64,000 nt of DNA. Source: Roseibium suaedae. Lineage in GTDB: Bacteria; Pseudomonadota; Alphaproteobacteria; Rhizobiales; Stappiaceae. Below, one piece after another: positions 58,198 through 64,000 of this stretch. The notes under the pieces were generated by a model that did no database searches, had not been told where the DNA came from, and was given only the letters and a program-made list of their open reading frames with translations. A program made the translations under genes and the position numbers. Where the stretch lies: positions 62,001-126,000 of the forward strand of contig NZ_FRBW01000004.1 of assembly GCF_900142725.1 (NCBI RefSeq). The letters are read 5' to 3'. Each line of letters starts with the position of its first letter. Position 1 is the first letter of the stretch.

Positions 58198-59373
58198 ATG
58201 TTTCTCAGCCAGTCGTTGACGCCTCAAGGCGTCAGGATCGTGTGCCTGCTGTGCTTTGGCACGGCCTGCCTGTCATCCCTCATTCCGGCGATGGGTTTCT
58301 TCATTGTGGAAGGGCTGAATGAACCCGCCTGGAAAATCGGGATCTACACCGGCCTGGCAACGCCCTTGACCATGGTGGTGAACCGCCAGTTCGGGCGGAT
58401 GATCGACAACCGGGTTCCGATCCGCTGGCTGCTGGGCGTCGCAGTGGCGGGCTATACGCTATTTGCCACCATCCTGGCTCTTGGACCGAGCTTTGCCGTT
58501 CTGGTCCTGTGCGGCGCGCCCCTGATGGCCCTGGCCAACAGTGCCAGCGCGACGACCTTCAGCTACGGCCGGCTCTATGCGGTGGAATCCGCCCTCAACG
58601 TGCCGCGCTACAACTCGTTGCTGCGCAGCTCCACATCCTTTGCCTGGATGCTCGCCCCGGCAGCAAGTTTCATCCTCATTGCCCAATTCGGGTTTCAGAA
58701 GACCTACCTGATTTCTGCAATTCTGGGGGTTCTCTGGCTCGCCATGTGGCATTTCATCGTCCCGGCGACGTACCGGGCACCAGAGCGCAAGGAAATCGGA
58801 CCGGCGACGGTCGGATTTGACTGGCCCCTTTGGCTGGCTGCGCTGGCTTGCACGCTCTTCGCGCTTGGAAACGTGCTCTTCACCGCGGCCCTGCCGATCT
58901 ACACGATCAAGGAAATCGGATTGCCAGGCTCAACCCCGGGATTGATGCTGACCGCCAAATGCCTGGTGGAGGTGATTGCGATATTCACGGCGCCCCGGCT
59001 GGTCCAGATCACCGGCTCCCGTCCGATCCTGCTGATTGCCGCTGCCCTGTCTGTTGTCGTCTTTCTGATGATGAGCCAGATCGAAACCCAGCACGGTGCC
59101 ATCGCGACCGCCTTGTTGGAGGGGCTGTACTACGGTCTCTTTGCCGGCGTCAGCATCACCTATATCCAGGACTTCATTCCGACCCAACCCGGCAAGGCAA
59201 CGGCAATCTACATGAACTGCCTGTTCATGGGCTCCATGATTGGCAGTGTGTCCATGGGCATCATTGCCAGCGCAACGGATTTTCGAACGGTTGTCTATGT
59301 CGCGGCAATGGTCGGCGCAGGAGCCTTTTTCACGCTGCTCCTGACCCGCAAGGTCGGTGCTGCCAGACGGTGA
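58198..59373 (+). CDS. Major facilitator superfamily transporter
   Basis: About 391 residues, twelve hydrophobic segments. It resembles sugar-efflux transporters of the SetA type: GFFIVEGLNEPAWKIGIYTGLATPLTMVVNRQFGRMIDN near the start is characteristic. The substrate is unknown; no metabolic neighbour gives a clue. The ATG at 58198 follows a TTG three codons earlier. Confidence 0.85.
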   Translation: MFLSQSLTPQGVRIVCLLCFGTACLSSLIPAMGFFIVEGLNEPAWKIGIYTGLATPLTMVVNRQFGRMIDNRVPIRWLLGVAVAGYTLFATILALGPSFAVLVLCGAPLMALANSASATTFSYGRLYAVESALNVPRYNSLLRSSTSFAWMLAPAASFILIAQFGFQKTYLISAILGVLWLAMWHFIVPATYRAPERKEIGPATVGFDWPLWLAALACTLFALGNVLFTAALPIYTIKEIGLPGSTPGLMLTAKCLVEVIAIFTAPRLVQITGSRPILLIAAALSVVVFLMMSQIETQHGAIATALLEGLYYGLFAGVSITYIQDFIPTQPGKATAIYMNCLFMGSMIGSVSMGIIASATDFRTVVYVAAMVGAGAFFTLLLTRKVGAARR

Positions 59374-59378
59374 CGGCT

Positions 59379-59711
59379 TCAGGCTGACTGACGATGATCC
59401 GCCTTGATCTGGCTGATTTCCGCCTGCATCACCCGGAAGGCATCAAGCGCAAGCCTTTCCTCTTTGCTCAGACCTTCCAGCTTCGGCTCAAGCTTGTCGA
59501 TCAGAACAGTCAACGCTTCGCCCATCCGGCCGAGCTGCCGGCCATAGCTGCCGACTTCCATGAGCACTTTCTGCTCGATTTCAGGAGCGGGGGACCGTCC
59601 GAGGTTGATGTTGATCAGGCCAAACTGGCTGCCGATCGCTTTGAACATGTCGAACCAGGGATTGATGGACTGGGTGACATCACCGGAAAGCGGAAGTCTG
59701 AACTCTGGCAT
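59379..59711 (-). CDS. Conserved small hypothetical protein
   Basis: 110 residues, soluble, all-alpha after residue 20 (IEQKVLMEVGSYGRQLGRMGEALTVLIDKLEPKLEGLSKEERLALDAF). The start EFRLPLSGDVTQSINPWFDMFKAIGSQ is hydrophobic and may form a short membrane-proximal segment. I do not recognise a family. The coding character is supported by length, helix periodicity and codon bias alone. Convergent with the MFS gene. Confidence 0.7.
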   Translation of the reverse strand: MPEFRLPLSGDVTQSINPWFDMFKAIGSQFGLININLGRSPAPEIEQKVLMEVGSYGRQLGRMGEALTVLIDKLEPKLEGLSKEERLALDAFRVMQAEISQIKADHRQSA

Positions 59712-59807
59712 GGCAGCGCCCTTCTGAAGATCGGTTGCTGCTGAACTCTAGTACAACCAGACAGAAACCGTCTGCCCAAATTCCGGACGTTGACGCATGA
59801 GCGTCCT

Positions 59808-60341
59808 TCAGATCCGGCCCGCCTTGGCCACCGCCAGCGCATTGACCATTGCCCCTGCGAAACTCGTCCGGTCATCCGGATTAAGAAACGCTCCGATGCT
59901 GACTGTTTCCCCCCGGCTCATCAGGCTGATCCTGACCACTCCCTCGTCCTCGACCCGGTCGACAACAAGCCGGACCCAGGCGGGATTAAAGCGGTATTCC
60001 AGAGACTTGCCTCCCGGAGACACTTTTCGGATCACGAGGTCATGGGCGGAAAGGCTCACCTCTTCATAGCGGCGGGCAGAGGCATAGTTCATGCGGAAGG
60101 CGGCCCAGAGCAGCAGGACATCCAAGCCGAAGAAACCAAACACCGGCCAGGCACCAATGGACAGAAACAGAATCCCGCTCGCAAAGCTGACCGCAGCAAT
60201 GCAAAGCATGAAAATCATGAAGCCGCGCGGGCTGAGAGAGCGGTAAGGGGTCAGAACCGCCTCAAAGAAAGGCCGGTCCTCCTCGCGGTTTCTGTCTTCA
60301 GCGTCCTGCATGCGATCTGCTTTCGGATTGGCGAAGGTCAT
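59808..60341 (-). CDS. DUF2244 membrane protein
   Basis: 177 residues. Two transmembrane helices (FMIFMLCIAAVSFASGILFLSIG and FGFFGLDVLLLWAAF) precede a soluble domain (YASARRYEEVSLSAHDLVIRK, GETVSIGAFLNPDDR), the DUF2244 layout. It is divergent from nth with only 22 bases between starts, an arrangement widely conserved in alphaproteobacteria. Function unknown. Confidence 0.9.
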   Translation of the reverse strand: MTFANPKADRMQDAEDRNREEDRPFFEAVLTPYRSLSPRGFMIFMLCIAAVSFASGILFLSIGAWPVFGFFGLDVLLLWAAFRMNYASARRYEEVSLSAHDLVIRKVSPGGKSLEYRFNPAWVRLVVDRVEDEGVVRISLMSRGETVSIGAFLNPDDRTSFAGAMVNALAVAKAGRI

Positions 60342-60363
60342 GCGCTGAGATTATAGAGGGGTC

Positions 60364-61182
60364 ATGGCGATTTCAAAGATCACAAAGCAGGCAGCCAAGA
60401 CCCCCAAGGCAAAGGCCGCCAAAACCCGCAAGGCTCCCTCGGTTGCCGAACCTGGCAAGGTGCTCAAGCGCCCGCGCTACACGCGCGCGGAAACCCTTGA
60501 GATTTTCCAGCGCTTTCATGCCGACAACCCGGAGCCCAAGGGCGAACTGGATTATGTGAATGCCTTCACCCTGCTGGTCGCCGTGGTCCTGTCTGCCCAG
60601 GCAACCGACGTCGGGGTGAACCGGGCAACGAAGACCCTGTTTCAGATCGCCGACACGCCGGAAAAGATGGTCGCCCTGGGCGAAGACCGTGTGCGGGAAG
60701 AAATCCGCACCATCGGTCTGTTCAAGACCAAGGCGAAAAACGTCATCCTCCTGTCGGAGCAGCTGATCCGCGATCACGGCGGCGAAGTGCCGGATGACCG
60801 GGAGGCGCTCGAGCTGCTGCCAGGCGTTGGCCGCAAGACGGCCAATGTGGTGCTGAACATCTATTTCGGCCACCCGACGATTGCCGTCGATACCCATCTG
60901 TTCCGGCTCGGCAACCGGATTGGCATCGCTCCCGGCAAGACCCCGCTCGAGGTGGAAAAGGCGATGGAAAAGGCCGTTCCGATGGAATTCAGCCTGCATG
61001 CCCATCACTGGCTGATCCTGCATGGCCGCTACATCTGCAAGGCCCGCAAGCCGGAATGCCGCCGCTGCGTGATCTATGACCTGTGCCGCAGTCCGGAACG
61101 TGAGCATTTCGACGCCATTCCCGAAATTGCCTTGAAGACCGCTGCTCTGGTTGCCGCCGGCAAGACCTGTCTGGACGATTGA
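60364..61182 (+). CDS. nth: Endonuclease III
   Basis: 272 residues. The helix-hairpin-helix ELLPGVGRKTANVV carries the catalytic lysine, VDTHLFRLGNRIG the aspartate, and the C-terminal CKARKPECRRCVIYDLC the [4Fe-4S] cluster cysteines. It removes oxidised pyrimidines and cuts the abasic strand. The N-terminal 40 residues are Lys/Ala/Pro-rich. The stop overlaps the GNAT start by one base (TGATG). Confidence 0.96.
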   Translation: MAISKITKQAAKTPKAKAAKTRKAPSVAEPGKVLKRPRYTRAETLEIFQRFHADNPEPKGELDYVNAFTLLVAVVLSAQATDVGVNRATKTLFQIADTPEKMVALGEDRVREEIRTIGLFKTKAKNVILLSEQLIRDHGGEVPDDREALELLPGVGRKTANVVLNIYFGHPTIAVDTHLFRLGNRIGIAPGKTPLEVEKAMEKAVPMEFSLHAHHWLILHGRYICKARKPECRRCVIYDLCRSPEREHFDAIPEIALKTAALVAAGKTCLDD

Positions 61183-61748
61183 TGACTTCTTCCGCCTTGG
61201 CAAAGCTCCCCTTGCCCGAGCCAACCGGACGGCTGCGCCTGCGTCTTCCAAAACTCAAGGATGCACGCTTCTACCTGGCGCTTCTCAACGAGCCTGACTA
61301 CATCCGCTTCATCACAGATACAAAGGTCCGGACGATCCGCACTGCCGAAGCCTTTATCAAGGTCCGGTCTCTGCCCCGTTTCGAGAAATACGGCACAGGT
61401 CTGTGGGTCGTCGAAAGGCTGGACACGGGAGAACCGATCGGGATTTGCGGCCTGATCGTGCGGGAAGAGCTGGATTGCCCGGATCTGGGCTACGCATTCC
61501 TGGCGGCCCAGCATGGCAAAGGCTATGCCCGGGAAGCGGCCGGTGCCGCGATCGCCTTTGCCCGGGAGATCATGAAGCTCGACCGGCTTTGTGCCATCAT
61601 CGATCCGGACAACGAACGGTCAGCCAAGCTCCTGACGGATCTCGGATTTATCCGGGACGGCCAGCGCAGGCTGGAGTCTATCGGCAGTGTTTCGGATTAT
61701 TTTGAGAAACCGCTCAGCGCTTGCGCTTGTGGCGAAGCCGGACAATGA
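61182..61748 (+). CDS. GNAT-family N-acetyltransferase (RimJ-like)
   Basis: About 188 residues. TGRLRLRLPKLKDARFYLALLNEPDYIRFI and the acetyl-CoA loop LAAQHGKGYAREAAGAAIAFA, with IDPDNERSAKLLTDLGF, are typical of the RimJ/RimL branch, which acetylates protein N-termini or small amines. Substrate unknown. Translationally coupled to nth and overlapping the convergent irr gene by 35 bases. Confidence 0.88.
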   Translation: MTSSALAKLPLPEPTGRLRLRLPKLKDARFYLALLNEPDYIRFITDTKVRTIRTAEAFIKVRSLPRFEKYGTGLWVVERLDTGEPIGICGLIVREELDCPDLGYAFLAAQHGKGYAREAAGAAIAFAREIMKLDRLCAIIDPDNERSAKLLTDLGFIRDGQRRLESIGSVSDYFEKPLSACACGEAGQ

Positions 61749-62157
61749 CGTCGACCCGCACGACTTCCATGCCCTCGGGGGCTGCGGGGATGCGGCCAAT
61801 GCCCACACCATCTGCCGGAATGTCGAAAACAACGTTCTCGCCTTCCACGAAGAAATGATGGTGGTCTGACACGTTGGTGTCGAAATAGGTCTTGGTGCCG
61901 TCGATCGCGACTTCCCGCAGCAAACCAGCTTCCGTGAACTGGTGCAGCGTGTTGTAGACCGTGGCGAGAGACACGGGCACATCCGCCTGAACGGCTTCCT
62001 CATGGAGGATTTCCGCGGAGATATGCCGGTCGCCCTGAGAGAACAGCAGTTCGGCAAGCGAAACGCGCTGACGGGTCGGGCGCAATCCAGCATCCCGCAG
62101 CATGTCGGTCACATTGTGATGATGGTCGGCAAGATGTGATTGCATCGTGTCGGTCAT
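61714..62157 (-). CDS. irr: Iron response regulator Irr (Fur family)
   Basis: About 147 residues. The winged helix (GLRPTRQRVSLAELLFS, VPVSLATVYNTLHQFTEAGLLREV) and DHHHFFVEGE place it in the Fur superfamily; the location next to fabA and the alphaproteobacterial setting mark it as Irr. Irr accumulates in low iron, binds ICE motifs and controls heme and iron genes. The N-terminal heme regulatory motif (GCPWH) of Bradyrhizobium Irr is absent, as in Rhizobium and Brucella, while the histidine cluster that binds heme is kept. ATG at 62157 chosen. Confidence 0.93.
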   Translation of the reverse strand: MTDTMQSHLADHHHNVTDMLRDAGLRPTRQRVSLAELLFSQGDRHISAEILHEEAVQADVPVSLATVYNTLHQFTEAGLLREVAIDGTKTYFDTNVSDHHHFFVEGENVVFDIPADGVGIGRIPAAPEGMEVVRVDVIVRLRHKRKR

Positions 62158-62517
62158 TCCCAAGTCTTATCCCGTCCGCTGCCGTATTGGCCGCTCTTTT
62201 GCCAAGTAGTAACTGGTCTGCTTAATTACAAAGCAAACCGCAACCTCCCTTATCTGGCATTTCTTGGCCCGCACATGCAAGTTTTTTAAACGCCAGCTTC
62301 GCCTGCTTCCCGTTGGTTACAGTGCACCGCACCCTGTTAAAAAAACGAGGTTCAGCCCGAAAGCCCCCTTCAAGATGCGGCAACTAACCCCCAACATGAT
62401 CTTTCGGACCTCGTTCCCCTGTGTTAGGAAAGCCCCCTAACAAATCGGGTAGAACCAACATCTTGGCTCATATTTCGTCGGAATTATGAGCTGCTAGGGA
62501 AAAAGAACGGAACTCGA
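62158..62517. promoter_or_regulatory. Structured divergent irr-fabA intergenic region
   Basis: About 360 bases with no gene on either strand. It holds a minus-strand terminator-like repeat (62339-62415), a perfect inverted repeat TGTTAGG-N7-CCTAACA (62422-62442), and another, GCTCATA-N12-TATGAGC (62466-62491), 27 bases before the fabA start. I found no ICE motif for Irr. Confidence 0.6.
62339..62415 (-). terminator. Minus-strand terminator-like hairpin upstream of irr
   Basis: Read on the minus strand, AACGAGGT and CCGAAAG pair with CTTTCGG and ACCTCGTT (62344-62363 with 62401-62415), with a 4-5 base bulge and a 37-base loop, and the stem runs straight into seven T residues. It could end a small RNA started near fabA or attenuate irr, whose start is 180 bases further on. 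Confidence 0.55.
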
Positions 62518-63024
62518 ATGACCGATCGGCGCTCCAGCTACACCTATGAGGATCTTCTCGCCTGTGCACGGGGCGAGCTTTTTGGCGAAGGCAATGCGCA
62601 GTTGCCGCTGCCTCCGATGCTCATGTTTGACCGGATTACCGACATTTCCGAAACCGGCGGCGAGTTTGACAAGGGTTATGCCCGCGCCGAATTCGACATC
62701 AACCCGGATCTCTGGTTCTTCCCGTGCCATTTCCAGGGCAACCCGGTGATGCCGGGCTGCCTTGGCCTGGATGCCATGTGGCAGCTCACCGGCTTCTACC
62801 TCGGCTGGCTCGGCCTCGAAGGCAAGGGCATGGCCCTGTCCACCGGTGAAGTGAAGTTCAAGGGCATGGTGACCCCGAGCGTGAAGAAGGTCGAATACGG
62901 TATCGACTTCAAGCGCGTCATGAAGGGCCGCCTGGTTCTCGGAATTGCAGATGGCTGGCTGAAGGCCGATGGCGAGCAAATCTACAAGGCAACGGATCTG
63001 CGCGTCGGCCTGGCCAAGCAGTAA
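62518..63024 (+). CDS. fabA: 3-hydroxydecanoyl-ACP dehydratase/isomerase FabA
   Basis: 168 residues. [31 protein letters not shown] carries the catalytic histidine and aspartate of the hot-dog fold. FabA dehydrates 3-hydroxydecanoyl-ACP and isomerises trans-2 to cis-3-decenoyl-ACP, the branch point to unsaturated fatty acids; fabB extends the product. GGGAAAAAGAACGG precedes the ATG. Three inverted repeats lie upstream. Confidence 0.97.
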   Translation: MTDRRSSYTYEDLLACARGELFGEGNAQLPLPPMLMFDRITDISETGGEFDKGYARAEFDINPDLWFFPCHFQGNPVMPGCLGLDAMWQLTGFYLGWLGLEGKGMALSTGEVKFKGMVTPSVKKVEYGIDFKRVMKGRLVLGIADGWLKADGEQIYKATDLRVGLAKQ

Positions 63025-63057
63025 GCGGGCCTTTCTGGCTCATAACCAAAAATAAGA

Positions 63058-63088
63058 TCCCGCGCTTTCCGGCGCGGGACAACTTTTT
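63058..63088 (+). terminator. Terminator-like hairpin between fabA and fabB
   Basis: TCCCGCGC (63058-63065) pairs perfectly with GCGCGGGA (63072-63079), followed by CAACTTTTT. It sits 33 bases after fabA and about 60 before fabB, so it could attenuate fabB relative to fabA. Confidence 0.75.
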
Positions 63089-63148
63089 GACGGCGGCCTT
63101 CATCCCTACATGGGGCAGGCATTGCTTCAAGAAAGATAGGAGACCGCA

Positions 63149-64000
63149 ATGAGGCGGGTTGTCATCACCGGAATGGGTATCGTGTCGTCCATCGGCAACA
63201 ACACCCAGGAAGTTCTGGAAAGCCTGCGCGAAGGCAAATCCGGCATCACCTTTGCTCCAGACTATGCAGAACACGGGTTCCGCAGTCAGGTGCATGGCAT
63301 GCCGACCATCGACATTGCTTCCCACGTTGACAAGCGTCAGCTCCGCTTCATGGGCGACGGCGCGGCCTATAACTACATCGCCATGCAGCAGGCGATCGAA
63401 GACAGCGGCCTGGAAGACAAGGACGTTTCCAACGAGCGCACCGGCCTGATCATGGGATCCGGCGGTCCGTCGACGAAGAACCTGTTCCAGGCGCATCAGA
63501 TCGTCATCGAGAAGGGGTCGCCCAAGCGCATGGGGCCGTTCATGGTCACCCGCGGCATGAGCTCGACCAACTCGGCCTGTCTGGCGACGCCCTTCAAGAT
63601 CAAGGGCATCAACTATTCCATCACGTCGGCCTGCTCCACTTCCGCCCATTGCATCGGTTCTGCCGCAGAACAGATCCAGTTCGGCAAGCAGGACGTGATG
63701 TTCGCCGGCGGCGGCGAGGAACTGGACTGGACCCTGTCCTGTCTGTTCGACGCCATGGGCGCCATGTCCTCCAAGTACAATGACACCCCGCAGACCGCAT
63801 CGCGTGCCTATGACGCGACCCGTGACGGCTTCGTTATCGCTGGCGGCGGCGGCGTGGTAGTTCTGGAAGAGCTGGAGCATGCCAAGGCCCGCGGCGCGAA
63901 GATCTACGCTGAAGTCACGGGTTACTGCGCAAACTCCGACGGCTACGACATGGTGGCTCCGTCCGGAGAAGGCGGCGAGCGCTGCATGCGCGTGGCGACC
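63149..64000 (+). CDS. fabB: 3-oxoacyl-ACP synthase I FabB, 5' part only
   Basis: 284 of about 405 codons are present; the gene runs off the right edge. [18 protein letters not shown] is the typical start, and the nucleophilic cysteine is in [22 protein letters not shown]. The first histidine of the triad lies beyond the window. FabB elongates cis-3-decenoyl-ACP from FabA and is needed for unsaturated fatty acids. AGGAG lies 6 bases upstream of the ATG. fabI often follows in relatives. Confidence 0.96.
   Translation, partial: MRRVVITGMGIVSSIGNNTQEVLESLREGKSGITFAPDYAEHGFRSQVHGMPTIDIASHVDKRQLRFMGDGAAYNYIAMQQAIEDSGLEDKDVSNERTGLIMGSGGPSTKNLFQAHQIVIEKGSPKRMGPFMVTRGMSSTNSACLATPFKIKGINYSITSACSTSAHCIGSAAEQIQFGKQDVMFAGGGEELDWTLSCLFDAMGAMSSKYNDTPQTASRAYDATRDGFVIAGGGGVVVLEELEHAKARGAKIYAEVTGYCANSDGYDMVAPSGEGGERCMRVAT

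Noticed and set aside
62158-62517. ICE box for Irr in the irr-fabA gap
   Set aside because: No TTTAGAA-N2-TTCTAAA-like sequence could be found on either strand.

Overview
The window reads as ordinary chromosome of an alphaproteobacterium of the Hyphomicrobiales (Rhizobiales), most like the marine Stappiaceae (Roseibium/Labrenzia type). The evidence is high-GC sequence with long antisense shadow frames, glnD, irr next to fabA-fabB, an ActS/ActR (RegB/RegA) pair, OlsB for ornithine lipids, a TimA (Tim44-like) protein, an AccD without its zinc ribbon, and the gene orders hisB-hisH-hisA-hisF-hisE-coaA and trpF-trpB-trpA-accD-folC. The genus is inferred; the window has no rRNA or tRNA gene.

Layout. 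1-4.8 kb: 5' part of glnD, then a tight minus-strand operon timA-mltA-smr-xre. 5-9.8 kb: fxsA, an acyltransferase and polA. 9.8-12.8 kb: an orphan BrnA-like antitoxin, a putative glycosyltransferase and the ComM/YifB ATPase. 12.9-16.8 kb: a large hybrid sensor kinase and olsB, the latter with a candidate PHO box. 16.9-23 kb: a DUF1330 protein, a class A penicillin-binding protein, a YgjP-type metalloprotease, a DUF2852 protein and a PHA depolymerase carrying an extra helix-hairpin-helix tail. 23-28.3 kb: rph-rdgB-hemW facing hrcA and a MoeB/ThiF enzyme, then secB. 28.5-34.5 kb: the redox pair regB-regA, an exported protein with a von Hippel-Lindau beta-like domain, and a chemoreceptor. 34.5-40.6 kb: coaA and the his operon with embedded DUF1330 and DUF2628 genes, then pyrF. 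40.7-45.7 kb: arginase and ornithine cyclodeaminase with a divergent Lrp regulator, an AraC-Ogt fusion and an unknown exported protein. 45.7-51.5 kb: folC, accD, trpA, a DUF1127 gene, trpB and trpF. 51.6-57.4 kb: parDE, maeB and mutS. 57.4-64 kb: a DUF2799 lipoprotein, an MFS transporter, small conserved genes, nth, a GNAT enzyme, irr, fabA and the 5' part of fabB.

The genes are mostly housekeeping: nitrogen sensing, cell-wall turnover, DNA replication and repair, histidine and tryptophan synthesis, fatty-acid and membrane-lipid synthesis, redox control and arginine breakdown. I see no prophage, insertion sequence, CRISPR array, or defence system beyond parDE and the lone BrnA-like gene. The least explained items are the exported VHL-beta-like protein, the structured irr-fabA intergenic region with a minus-strand terminator, the PHA depolymerase with the HHH tail, and two palindromic intergenic repeats. 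Where several start codons were possible, the start given is the one best supported by domain boundaries and ribosome-binding sites.
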